This document shows positions 44,406 through 53,189 of a stretch of DNA of 64,000 bases, piece after piece (within the stretch, counting starts at the first letter, position 1; the number at the start of each line of letters is the position of its first letter). The position numbers and the translations under genes were made by a program. The DNA is taken from contig OY282430.1 in the NCBI GenBank assembly GCA_958296025.1, positions 3,524,477-3,588,476 of the forward strand, written 5' to 3'. The DNA comes from an uncultured Pseudomonadales bacterium (GTDB lineage Bacteria > Pseudomonadota > Gammaproteobacteria > Pseudomonadales > Azotimanducaceae). The notes under the pieces were generated by a model. It saw only the letters and a list, made by a program, of their open reading frames with translations, was not told where the DNA came from and searched no databases.

Positions 44406-46928
44406 TTACGGGCCAAAGCTGGTCGTCCAACTCAGCCGCACAAAGGCCGGATGGGGCTGCACGACGGTGCCTGTTTGGGAGAAGTCCTCAGCGCCCAAGG
44501 TGTAGTCCTCGTCCAGCAGGTTATCGACGCTCAGGTTCAGGTTGTGGTTGCTCCAATCGAAGCCGGCCTGCAGATTCACCAACCAAACATCGTCGGCCAC
44601 ATAGGGAAATTCCGGACGATCCATGTGGTTGAACTGCGTGGTGAAGCTATCCCGATACAGGGCTTCAGCCCGCAGGTACGCCTGGGCGGGGCCAAGCTGC
44701 CAATCGACTTGGCCGTTGATTCCCGCGGTCCACAGCGGCGCGTTCGGCAGCCTTTGCCCGGTGATGTCGCCGAAGGCTGAGTTTTTGAAATCCGTGAACT
44801 CGCTGTCGGTGTAGCCGACGAAGCCGCCAATCTGCAAGTTCTCGCCAACCAAGGACTGCACCGAGAACTCCGCGCCCTTGACTTCCGCCTCGTTGGCGTT
44901 GTTGACACGGCTGTCCGGCTGCGGGCCGCCTACGCAGTTCACCGCCTCGGGGCTGTCGAACAGCACTAGTTCGCCACTGGCCAGCGGACAGATGAAGCGG
45001 TCCAAGCGCACCTGCATGTCCTCCCAAATCGTGTAGAAGGCGGCGAATTCGGCGTAGGTGCGATCCTGGTTGAAGCTGCCCTTCCAACCCAATTCGAAGT
45101 TGCTGACTTGCTCCTTGGAGAAAAACGAACGGGTGTCCAAGGCCAGGGTTTCGCCCAATTGGGCGCTAGGGCCAAGCGAACCCGAATCCGGCGCGTTGCG
45201 CACCCCGCCCGCCCGATAGCCTTGGGAATAGGAGAAGTACAGGTTGTGGCCCTCCCAGCCGGCCCAACTCAGGGCCACCCGGGGCGAAAAGTCGGTGCTG
45301 CCGTTCTTGCCGTCGGTGAACAGGGCCTGCTGGAAGCGGCCGCCGCTGACGAACTGATTGCCGTCCCGGTTCCGATAGATGGGCAGGGGTGCGGTCTGGT
45401 CGGGCCGAAGGGCGCAAGCGGGGGCCAGCGATCCCTCAACGCCGTCCACCACCTCCCTAGTGCCGCAGTCGAAGGAGCCGAAGACGTTGCGCCAATACTG
45501 CTCGTCGTTGTCGTCGGAGTACCTACCGCTCACGGAAAGCGTCAGATTCTCAACGACCTCAAAGGACAGATCGAAGAACAGCGCCCAGCCGTCGCGCTCC
45601 ACGTTCTGCTCGTTCTCGTTGGGACGATCGCCGGGCACGGTGAGGAACCCGACGAAACCCGGCACCACGTCCGCGCCGGCGATGATTCGGTTATCGACAT
45701 CGAATTCATCGTTATAAATCAGTGCGCCAAGAGTCCAGTTCAGGGGCCGGCCGGAAAAGTTCCAATCGTCCCCAGAGGAATTGAGGCGAACTTCCTGGCT
45801 GAAGGAGTTGGCCGAGTAGTCGTTGAAGCGGTTGAAGATGTCCCAGCCGGAGTTGTCCAAGTCTTCAAACTGCTCGAAGTCGGTGGCGAGGTTGCCGGTG
45901 ATTGAAGTGAGGGAGAAGCGCTCCCCCGCGTACTCCGCGCGCAGCATGATCAAGCGGTTGTCGATCTTTTGGAAGGTGTCCTGATCCTCGCAGTTGTACT
46001 TGTCGTTGCCGTTCTGCATGAAGAGGTCCGCACCCCGGCCGCAGGTGCTGACCGCATCCTCCGTCCCGCTGGCGCCCGGGCCGGCGCCGAGAAATCCGGC
46101 CGGGCGGGCGCCAGTGGGAATCTTGCCCAAGTTGCCTTGGTCCTCGCGGAGCAATTGCCCAGACAGATCGATGGTCCAGTTCTCCGGCTGCCAGCGGATG
46201 GCCAGCCGGGCGTTCAGATCATCGTAGTCCGCATCGTTGCCGGTGGGGCTTAGGTTTTCGACCGCGCCATCGCTCTGCTCCCAAGCGATGCCGCCGCGCA
46301 CGAACAGGTTGTCTTGCACGGGCACGTTGCCCAAGGCGCCGACGCTGATGGTCTCGAAGCTGCCATAGCCCACCCGCACCTTGGCCATGGGGTTCGCATC
46401 CGGCTTGCGGGTCACCACGTTGACGGCGCCGCCGGTGGCGTTGCGGCCAAAGTAGGTGCCTTGCGGCCCGCGCAGTATCTCGATGCGTTCGATGTCGTCC
46501 AGCGGCGGATTGGCCGAACCGCTGGCCACTGAACTGACGCTGAACTCATCGACGTTGAAGCCGATTGCCGGGCGTGACTGAATGATGCGCTCGTTGCCGC
46601 CGGAGGTCAGGTCGCTGAGGCCGCGAATGGAGATGTCCCCGTTCTTCGTGCCCTGTTGATCGCTTTCCGTGAAGGTCACGTTGGCGGACCTCTGCACGAA
46701 ATCCCGCGCCCCGCGCATGCCGGACCGCTCGATCTGCTGGTTGCTGATCACCGTGATGCTGATGGGCACTTCCTGCAGGCTCTCCGCCCGCCGCTGCGCG
46801 GTGACGACGACTTCCTCGATGACCGCCGCCTGGCCGCCCTGCCCCAAGGCAACGGGCGCCCAAAGCAACTGCAAAAGACCCCCCATCAAGACGGTGAAGG
46901 GCGCCAGGGCACTACGATGGTTCTGCAT
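44406..46928 (-). CDS. TonB-dependent outer-membrane receptor
   Basis: The 840-residue receptor has a signal peptide (TVLMGGLLQLLWAPVALGQG), a TonB-box region VIEEVVVTAQRRAESLQEVP, plug motifs (ISIRGLSDLTSGG, ERIEILRGPQGTYFGRNATG), and a barrel ending FVRLSWTTSFGP. It is of the same large 'VTAQRR' clade as many marine receptors. ATG 46928 is set by GGGAGAG just upstream. A perfect LacI-type palindrome lies 42 bp before the ATG, so it is likely controlled by the neighbouring regulator. Ligand is unknown; the operon suggests an organic nutrient containing nitrogen. Confidence 0.93.
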   Translation of the reverse strand: MQNHRSALAPFTVLMGGLLQLLWAPVALGQGGQAAVIEEVVVTAQRRAESLQEVPISITVISNQQIERSGMRGARDFVQRSANVTFTESDQQGTKNGDISIRGLSDLTSGGNERIIQSRPAIGFNVDEFSVSSVASGSANPPLDDIERIEILRGPQGTYFGRNATGGAVNVVTRKPDANPMAKVRVGYGSFETISVGALGNVPVQDNLFVRGGIAWEQSDGAVENLSPTGNDADYDDLNARLAIRWQPENWTIDLSGQLLREDQGNLGKIPTGARPAGFLGAGPGASGTEDAVSTCGRGADLFMQNGNDKYNCEDQDTFQKIDNRLIMLRAEYAGERFSLTSITGNLATDFEQFEDLDNSGWDIFNRFNDYSANSFSQEVRLNSSGDDWNFSGRPLNWTLGALIYNDEFDVDNRIIAGADVVPGFVGFLTVPGDRPNENEQNVERDGWALFFDLSFEVVENLTLSVSGRYSDDNDEQYWRNVFGSFDCGTREVVDGVEGSLAPACALRPDQTAPLPIYRNRDGNQFVSGGRFQQALFTDGKNGSTDFSPRVALSWAGWEGHNLYFSYSQGYRAGGVRNAPDSGSLGPSAQLGETLALDTRSFFSKEQVSNFELGWKGSFNQDRTYAEFAAFYTIWEDMQVRLDRFICPLASGELVLFDSPEAVNCVGGPQPDSRVNNANEAEVKGAEFSVQSLVGENLQIGGFVGYTDSEFTDFKNSAFGDITGQRLPNAPLWTAGINGQVDWQLGPAQAYLRAEALYRDSFTTQFNHMDRPEFPYVADDVWLVNLQAGFDWSNHNLNLSVDNLLDEDYTLGAEDFSQTGTVVQPHPAFVRLSWTTSFGP

Positions 46929-46969
46929 GATTCTCTCCCGATGGCTGTGGAAACCCACGCAACGCTGCA

Positions 46970-46983
46970 TGTAAGCGCTTACA
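46970..46983 (-). promoter_or_regulatory. LacI-family operator
   Basis: The perfect 14-bp palindrome TGTAAGCGCTTACA matches the general LacI/GalR-type operator (central CG). It lies between the LacI-type regulator gene and the receptor gene. Confidence 0.8.
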
Positions 46984-47073
46984 CTACACCTTGGCCAAAA
47001 GCTGCGCAACCCTAACGGAAAACCGGATTTGGCGTCCGCCCCAAGCCGTTTGCCGGCTGGATGCAGGGGACGG

Positions 47074-48165
47074 CTAGCCCTCCTTGGGTGCGCTCGGCGG
47101 CGGCCCGGTGCTGCCGCGCAGGACGAATTCGGGGCTCAGTTCCCGGCGGTAAACCGACGGGCCGCGGGCGCTCAGGATGTCCACCACGCATTCGGCGGTG
47201 ACCTCGCCCATTTCCCAATCCGGTGTCCGCATGGTGGTCAGGGGCGGCGTCACCAAGGCGGAAAGCTCAATGTTGTCGAAGCCGACGATGGAGACGTCCT
47301 GCGGAACCCGAAGCCCCATGGCCGCCGCCTCGAAGATCCCACCCACCGCCAGCTGATCGTTCATGCAGACCAAGGCGGTGGGGCGGGGCTCGGTGGACAT
47401 GATCTTGCGGAAACCGGCCCGGCCCTTGCCGATGCTGAAATAGGTGTTGGTCAGGTGGCGGGACGCGATGGCGATGCCCGCTTCACGCAGGGTGTCGATG
47501 ACTCCCGCATGGGCGCCGCGCACTCTCGGGTCCGGATTGAGCGTGCCGCGCCGCTCGACTTGCGGGGAGGCGATCATCATCAGCCCAAAGCGCCGGTGGC
47601 CCAAGTCAATCAGGTGTTGGGTCAGGCGCTTGAACGCCTTGTAACCGTCGTAACCCACGGTGGTGTAGCCGTCGATGGCCTCCGAGGCGCGGGTCACGAT
47701 CGTCGGCACCTGCAACGCCTCCACCAGAGCCCAGACATCCTTGCCGTGGGCGCTGCTGTGGTGCAGCACCAGTGCATCGACGCCGCGTTCCAGCAGGCGC
47801 TTGGCCTGTTCGATCTCATTGCTTTCGTCCAACCCGCTGCAGGCGAGCAGCAGAACGTAGCCGGCGTCCATCAGCCGGCGCTGCAGCGCCTCCAACTCCG
47901 TAGCGACGTTGGCGTTGCCCAAGGTGGCGGTGATGGCGCCGATGGTGTGCGTTCGCCGGCTAGCCAGCGCCCTGGCGGCACCGGATGGCACCCATTTGAG
48001 TTCGGCGACCGTTTGCAGCACCCGGTTGCGCGTGGCGTCGGAGACCTTGTCCGGCGCGTTCATCGCCCGGGACACGCTGGCGGTGGATACGCCGGCTTGG
48101 GCGGCGATGTCCGCCAAGGTCAACACATTGCCTTTCCGTCTGGCTTTGCGGGTTTGGCCGCTCAC
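47074..48165 (-). CDS. LacI-family transcriptional regulator
   Basis: The 363-residue protein has an N-terminal LacI HTH (LTLADIAAQAGVSTASVSRA) with the hinge ALASRRTHTIGAI, and a periplasmic-binding-like effector domain (VCMNDQLAVGGI, SIVGFDNIELS). It would bind the 14-bp palindrome upstream of the TonB receptor and respond to the substrate of this cluster or its breakdown product. It sits between the TRAP transporter (88 bp upstream) and the receptor, all on one strand. Confidence 0.94.
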   Translation of the reverse strand: MSGQTRKARRKGNVLTLADIAAQAGVSTASVSRAMNAPDKVSDATRNRVLQTVAELKWVPSGAARALASRRTHTIGAITATLGNANVATELEALQRRLMDAGYVLLLACSGLDESNEIEQAKRLLERGVDALVLHHSSAHGKDVWALVEALQVPTIVTRASEAIDGYTTVGYDGYKAFKRLTQHLIDLGHRRFGLMMIASPQVERRGTLNPDPRVRGAHAGVIDTLREAGIAIASRHLTNTYFSIGKGRAGFRKIMSTEPRPTALVCMNDQLAVGGIFEAAAMGLRVPQDVSIVGFDNIELSALVTPPLTTMRTPDWEMGEVTAECVVDILSARGPSVYRRELSPEFVLRGSTGPPPSAPKEG

Positions 48166-48253
48166 TTCACTTCTCCCTGCGCAGACTTCCCAAGCCTCAA
48201 GACAAGCACCAAGGGGCGACTATACCGCAGTGCCGCCGGCGGCCAGCGCCACT

Positions 48254-49543
48254 CTAACGCATCAGCTCCGGCAGCAGCAGGACGACGCCCGGAAACAGGA
48301 CGATGACCAACAGCCGCACAAGATCGGCGAGGCCGAAGGGGATGAGGCCGACGAAGATTCTTTGCAGAGGGATGTCCGCAACCAACGATTTGACAACGAA
48401 GACGTTCATGCCGATGGGCGGCGTGATGAGGCCGATTTCGGCGACAATCAGAACGAACACACCCAGCCAAACCGGGTCGAAGCCGAGGCCGGTGAGCGCC
48501 GGGAAGAAGATGGGCAAGGTCAGCAGCAGCAGGGAACTGCTTTCCAGAATGCAGCCCAAGGCGACGTAGATGAGCACCGCGGCGGCGAGCACGCTCATCG
48601 GCCCCAACCCCGACCCGGCAATCCAGGCTTCGATGGCGCTCGGCAGACCGGCCAAGGTGACGAAGTTGGCGAACAGGAGAGCGCCGACGAACACGACAAA
48701 CAGATTCGCCGTGGTCTTGACGGTCTCAACCACGATGGAGCGCAGCGCGGCGCCATCCAAGGACCTGCGCAGCAGGGCGATGGCGATGGCCCCGAAGGCG
48801 CCGACGCCGGCCGCCTCCATGGCGGTACACAGGCCGGCATAGATGCCGCCCAACACCAAGCAGAACAGGAAGCCGACCGGCCAAACCGGCGCCAAGGCGC
48901 GCAGCCGTCGCCGCCAAGGGGTGTAGGCGCTTGGCGGACCATAGTGCGGCTTGGCCAGCATGGCGCCGCGGATGGCGATCAGGTATAGGAACACGCTGAG
49001 CAGGCCGGGCAACAGGCCGGCAACCATCAGCTGCGCCAACGACACCCCGGTGATCAGCGAATAAAACACCATGCCGATGCTGGGCGGAATCAACACGCCA
49101 AGGGTGCCGCCGGCGGCCACGGAAGCGGCCGCGAAGCCGGGATCGTAGCGGCGTTCGCGCATCGCCGGAACCGAGATGTTGGTCAGGGTTGCGGCGCAGG
49201 CGTAGCTCGACCCAGCCACGGCGGCAAAGCCGCCGCTGGCGGCGATGGTCGCCATCGCCAATCCGCCAGGGCGATGGCCGAGGAACGCATGGGCCGCCGC
49301 ATAGAGATCCGCCGCCATGCGAGTGCGGCCAATGACGTTCCCCATCAGAACGAAGAGCGGCAGCACCGAGAAGTTGTAGTTCAGCGCAGCATCGATCCCA
49401 ACCTGCCCGATCATGATGACGGCGGGGTCCCAGCCGCGCAACGCCACCACGCCAAGCACCCCGACCAACGCCATGCTGAAGCCAATGGGCACCCCCGCCA
49501 CCAACAAGAGGAGTAACGCCAAAACACCGGCTGCGAACAGCAT
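48254..49543 (-). CDS. dctM: TRAP transporter large permease DctM
   Basis: The 429-residue protein has about twelve membrane helices with the DctM-type repeats (AAVAGSSYACAATLTNISVP, GTLGVLIPPSIGMVFYSLIT, ILESSSLLLLTLPIFFP). It carries the sodium-coupled substrate path of a tripartite ATP-independent periplasmic transporter. ATG 49543 overlaps the dctQ stop by one base (TGATG). Confidence 0.94.
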   Translation of the reverse strand: MLFAAGVLALLLLLVAGVPIGFSMALVGVLGVVALRGWDPAVIMIGQVGIDAALNYNFSVLPLFVLMGNVIGRTRMAADLYAAAHAFLGHRPGGLAMATIAASGGFAAVAGSSYACAATLTNISVPAMRERRYDPGFAAASVAAGGTLGVLIPPSIGMVFYSLITGVSLAQLMVAGLLPGLLSVFLYLIAIRGAMLAKPHYGPPSAYTPWRRRLRALAPVWPVGFLFCLVLGGIYAGLCTAMEAAGVGAFGAIAIALLRRSLDGAALRSIVVETVKTTANLFVVFVGALLFANFVTLAGLPSAIEAWIAGSGLGPMSVLAAAVLIYVALGCILESSSLLLLTLPIFFPALTGLGFDPVWLGVFVLIVAEIGLITPPIGMNVFVVKSLVADIPLQRIFVGLIPFGLADLVRLLVIVLFPGVVLLLPELMR

Positions 49544-50031
49544 CAGGAATCCCTCCGGTCCGGCGGCAGGAACTGCGCCGCCACCGTCAACAGCGCCGCA
49601 AGGAGACACAGCCCGCCGCCCAGGGTGCCGAAAAACGCCAAGGGAATCTCCAGCATCTCGAGGGTTTCCCCCTGACGTCGGTAGTAAGCGCCCTGCCAAA
49701 GGAACTGCAGGCCAAACGCTGTTAGGGCCGCCGCGGTGACGCCATCGATCAGCCGTTGGCGCATACGCTCAAGGCGGGGCGGCAGCGCCGCGCCGAGCCA
49801 TTCGACCTTCATGTAGCCCCGCAACAGGGAAAGCAACGGCAAGCCCAAGAACACCAGCACGAACACCAGGGCTTGCACCGCTGCGTGCCCGCTGACAAGG
49901 GGCTTGCCGAGCGCGTAGCGGCCAAGGACGTCAACCACGGTCACCAGCATCATGGCCAGCAGCGGCACACCGGCCAGCCAAGCCAGCAGGCGGGAGGCGG
50001 CGCGGCTCAAATGCGCGATCTTGCGCAACAT
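49543..50031 (-). CDS. dctQ: TRAP transporter small permease DctQ
   Basis: The 162-residue protein has four membrane helices, with the DctQ hallmark MMLVTVVDVLGRYALGKPL between the first and second. It couples to DctM. A gap of 30 bp separates it from dctP upstream. Confidence 0.92.
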   Translation of the reverse strand: MLRKIAHLSRAASRLLAWLAGVPLLAMMLVTVVDVLGRYALGKPLVSGHAAVQALVFVLVFLGLPLLSLLRGYMKVEWLGAALPPRLERMRQRLIDGVTAAALTAFGLQFLWQGAYYRRQGETLEMLEIPLAFFGTLGGGLCLLAALLTVAAQFLPPDRRDS

Positions 50032-50061
50032 TCCGCTACTGCAAGCTGGGTGGCCGCGCGC

Positions 50062-51123
50062 TCATCGCCGCCCTTGGTGAAACATGCGGCCGAGGCCTGC
50101 GGCCTGCCGCCGCACTTCCCGACGGAATGATTGCAGCGCCGCAGCGCCGTCGATGCCTTGGGCGTTGGCATGGGCCACCCAGGCCTCGTCGATGAATGCA
50201 GCGGCTTTCCTGAAGCGACGGTCGAAGTCCGCGCTCGGCTTGATGCGGGTGATGCCCGCCTCTTGCAGCTCCCGCTCCGCTTCCGCGGTCTTGGCGATGA
50301 ACACCCGCGCCGCCCGCCGTGCGAAGGCTTCCCCGCAGAGCGCAAGGATGCGTTTGCGGTCCGCGGCGGCAATGCGTCGCCAGCTCGCTTTGTTGATCAC
50401 TAGGTAAAAGCCGCCAAAACTTAAACCGGCACCTCCGGCTATGAGGGTTTGGAAGCGCAGATAGGGGTGCAGGTGCAGGCGAGCCGCCCCGGTGGGACCC
50501 ATGCTGATGCCGTCGATGATGCCCCGCGACAGCGCATCGTGCAGTTCCGGCGCAGTGAGGAAGACCGGCGTTGCCCCCATGCGGGATAGCAGCTCGGCGC
50601 CGAGGCTGCTGGGCGCGGCGATCTTCAGGCCGCGCAGCTCAGCCATTTCCCGAACCGCCTTGCGGGTGGTGTACAGATGCTGCAGGCTGCTGACATGCAG
50701 CGCCAGCAGTTGTGTGCCGGCGAATTCTCCGGCCGGGGCCAGATGGCGGCTGTAAGTGCGCCACAGGGCAACGGAAATGGACTCTGGATCGCTGGTGCCC
50801 AGAAAAGGGGATTCGTTGATCATGGCCAGCTTGAAACGCCCGGGGTTGGAGCTTTGGTTGCCGCCGGCGAGGTCCACCAGCCCCGACCAAGCCATGTCGA
50901 AATTGCGCCGGTAGCTTCCCAAGGACGCGGTGCTGAAGCGGACCCGCACCCGCTCGCCAGTGACGCGGGCCACTTCCCGGGCCCAGGGTTCAAGGACGTC
51001 GGCATGGTAGAAGTGGGTGCGCGGCGCCACTTGGTTGATGAGCAGTTCGTGGTGCGCCGCATCGCCCAACGCCAAGCCGGATAAGAGCGCCAGCAGCGCG
51101 GCGGCTAGGCGCAAGGCGTTCAC
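50062..51123 (-). CDS. dctP: TRAP transporter substrate-binding protein DctP
   Basis: The 353-residue periplasmic protein starts with a signal peptide (LRLAAALLALLSGLALGDA), followed by the P-type SBP features FYHADVLEPWAREV, the AELRGLKIAAPSSLGAELL helix-strand and the ISMGPTGA ligand loop. The conserved Arg (GLKIAAP region) and Asn/Asp of carboxylate binders are not certain. A GTG at 51123 overlaps the MDR stop (GTGA); an ATG six codons upstream is in frame. The ligand is probably a small organic anion. Confidence 0.9.
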   Translation of the reverse strand: MNALRLAAALLALLSGLALGDAAHHELLINQVAPRTHFYHADVLEPWAREVARVTGERVRVRFSTASLGSYRRNFDMAWSGLVDLAGGNQSSNPGRFKLAMINESPFLGTSDPESISVALWRTYSRHLAPAGEFAGTQLLALHVSSLQHLYTTRKAVREMAELRGLKIAAPSSLGAELLSRMGATPVFLTAPELHDALSRGIIDGISMGPTGAARLHLHPYLRFQTLIAGGAGLSFGGFYLVINKASWRRIAAADRKRILALCGEAFARRAARVFIAKTAEAERELQEAGITRIKPSADFDRRFRKAAAFIDEAWVAHANAQGIDGAAALQSFRREVRRQAAGLGRMFHQGRR

Positions 51124-52118
51124 CAGTCGGCTTGCGACCAATCGAACAGCACGCCCATCGTTTCCGCCCGGTTTTCCTCCGCCAAGGCGTAGGCTTCGGC
51201 GCAGTCTTCGGGGGAAAATTCGTGGGTGATCAGCCCGTTCAAGTCGAAGCGCCCGGAAAGCACCGAGGCGAAAAACAGTTCATCCACCCTGCGCTGCGTC
51301 CAACCGTCCCGGTCGTGACTGTCGTGGGTGGCTTGGATGGTGAGGCCCTTGGTCATGACGTCGGATGTGAGATGCTGGCGGTCGGGAAAGCCCGTGTCGC
51401 CCAACAGGATCACCTTGCCGTAGCGGGCCGCCGCGGCCAACGCGCTGGGGAATACCGGCGGGCTGCCGGTGGCCTCCACGACCACATCCGGACCGGCCCC
51501 GCCGTTCATTTCACCGATTGCGGCCAATTGCTCCGCCACGTCGCCGCACAGCAGTTGGGTGGCGCCCCCTTTGGCCGCATGGGCCAAGCGCTGGTCCGAC
51601 AGATCGGACACCGCCAGCAAGCCGACATTGGCGCTGCGCGCCCAGCGCACGGCCATCTGCCCCACCGGCCCCGCACCGATTACCAGCAGGTGCAGGCCGA
51701 AACGGAAGGGCGCCGCCCAAGCGGCGCGGAAGGCGGTCTTGGCCAGGCCGCACCAGCAGGCGGCCTTGGCGGCCACGGCATCCGGCACCGGCGACAGCGC
51801 CGCTTCCGGCAACACCTGATGAGAGCCGTGGGCCATGCGCATGTAAACCCGGTCGCCCACCGCAAAGTCCCGAACCGCCTTCCCGACGGCCTCCACCTCG
51901 GCGACGGCCTGCACGCCCGTCTTCAATTGTGGGAACGAGAAGATGCGGTCGTAGTGGCTGCCGGGAGCGTAACGCCGGTGCAGAATGGCGGTCTCGGTGC
52001 CGGTGCTCATCAGGCTGTGCAGCGCACGCACCCGGACCGAGCCGGTGCTCAGTGGCGGAAGCTCGAACGCATGCAGAACGGCTTGGCCCCGTTTCGGGAA
52101 GATGATTCGTTGCGGCAT
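51120..52118 (-). CDS. medium-chain dehydrogenase/reductase (zinc-type ADH family)
   Basis: The 332-residue protein has the MDR fold: HSLMSTGTETAIL in place of the usual catalytic-Cys loop, the coenzyme motif LLVIGAGPVGQMAVRWARS, and the VVVEATGSPPVFPSAL strand. The region of the structural zinc lacks the four-Cys lobe, and the catalytic Cys is replaced by Ser/Thr-Gly, as in some sugar or bacteriochlorophyll-type MDRs. It would oxidise a hydroxyl of the imported substrate. It is the first gene of the minus-strand cluster that runs to 41.6 kb, and its start faces the SDR gene. Confidence 0.87.
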   Translation of the reverse strand: MPQRIIFPKRGQAVLHAFELPPLSTGSVRVRALHSLMSTGTETAILHRRYAPGSHYDRIFSFPQLKTGVQAVAEVEAVGKAVRDFAVGDRVYMRMAHGSHQVLPEAALSPVPDAVAAKAACWCGLAKTAFRAAWAAPFRFGLHLLVIGAGPVGQMAVRWARSANVGLLAVSDLSDQRLAHAAKGGATQLLCGDVAEQLAAIGEMNGGAGPDVVVEATGSPPVFPSALAAAARYGKVILLGDTGFPDRQHLTSDVMTKGLTIQATHDSHDRDGWTQRRVDELFFASVLSGRFDLNGLITHEFSPEDCAEAYALAEENRAETMGVLFDWSQADW

Positions 52119-52307
52119 GGGTTTCCGCTCATTCGCTTAGCGGCGCGTATGCCCTTACTATAGCGAAAAGAACCAGCTTAGTGAGACGGGCGGCTTTGCC
52201 CAAGCGAGGGACAATCTTGCGGCCCACTGGCCTCTGCCCTTGTGGTGTCGGGGCGTTCCATCGAGTTGCAGGGAGCTTGGTGAAATGTGCGAACTAGGGA
52301 AGCCGCA

Positions 52308-53189
52308 GTGACAGTCGTGTTGATCACAGGATGCAGCTGCGGTTTTGGCCTGGAGGCTGCGCTGGCGTTCGCCCGCAGCGGTGCGCACGTGGTGGCCTCC
52401 ATGCGCGACCTTGGGCGTGGCGCGGCCCTCGCCGGGGCGGCTCAGGCGGAGGCATTGGAAATCCACATCGCCGCCTTGGACTTGGCCAAGCCCCACACCT
52501 TCGCCGGCGTCGTCGCAGACGTGATCGGGCGGCACGGGCGTTTGGACGTGCTGGTGAACAACGCCGGCATCAATCGGGTGGGGGCCTTTGAGGACACTAC
52601 CGAGGCGACCTTACGGGAGGTGATGGAGGTCAATCTGTTCGGGCCGTTGCTGTTGGCCAAGGCGGTGCTGCCGCAGATGCGGCGGCAGTGCGGTGGCTGC
52701 ATCATCAACCTCAGTTCCCTCTCCGGCGTTGCCGGCCTGCCGGGGGACGTCTCCTACACCGCGAGCAAGTTCGCCCTTGAAGGCGCCACCGAGGCGCTGC
52801 GCCATGAGGTGGACCGTTGGGGCATTCGGGTGGCCTTGGTGGAGGCGGGCCTGCACGCCACCAACATCTTTGCGGACGCTTTGTCCGGCCCCCTGCCAAT
52901 TCCAGACGAATCGCCCTACCGCCCACTCATTGAGGAACGCATGGCCAAGCTGGCCGCCCGTCTGCCGGAAGCCTTCCACCCGCGCAGCGTGGGGGAGTTG
53001 CTGGTGCGCATCGCCCAAGCAAAGGATGGGCCGCTGCGCTGGCCGGCGGACGCGGTGGCGAAGCGCGTGCTGGGCAAGCTGTTCGCCTTGGATGACGCCG
53101 GTCGGGACGCCTTTCTGCGTGAAGTTGCCGGCTGCGACTGGTGGAGCCAGGGCGAATCCCAGCCGGAAAACGGCGAGGCGGCGCCTTGA
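52308..53189 (+). CDS. short-chain dehydrogenase/reductase
   Basis: The 293-residue SDR has the coenzyme motif VVLITGCSCGFGLEAALAFA, NNAG (LDVLVNNAGINR), Ser (INLSSLSGVAG) and the YTASK catalytic motif. GTG 52308 is preferred because it gives the family start (TVVLITG); a GTG at 52287 is in frame. An ATG at 52285 with GGGAG opens an 8-codon reading frame whose stop overlaps the 52308 GTG, so translation may be coupled to it. The downstream DUF819 gene overlaps its stop. Confidence 0.9.
   Translation: MTVVLITGCSCGFGLEAALAFARSGAHVVASMRDLGRGAALAGAAQAEALEIHIAALDLAKPHTFAGVVADVIGRHGRLDVLVNNAGINRVGAFEDTTEATLREVMEVNLFGPLLLAKAVLPQMRRQCGGCIINLSSLSGVAGLPGDVSYTASKFALEGATEALRHEVDRWGIRVALVEAGLHATNIFADALSGPLPIPDESPYRPLIEERMAKLAARLPEAFHPRSVGELLVRIAQAKDGPLRWPADAVAKRVLGKLFALDDAGRDAFLREVAGCDWWSQGESQPENGEAAP

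Noticed and set aside
52130-52150. Second LacI operator before the MDR gene (CGCTTAGCG)
   Set aside because: The half-sites do not match the TGTAAGCGCTTACA palindrome and symmetry is poor.
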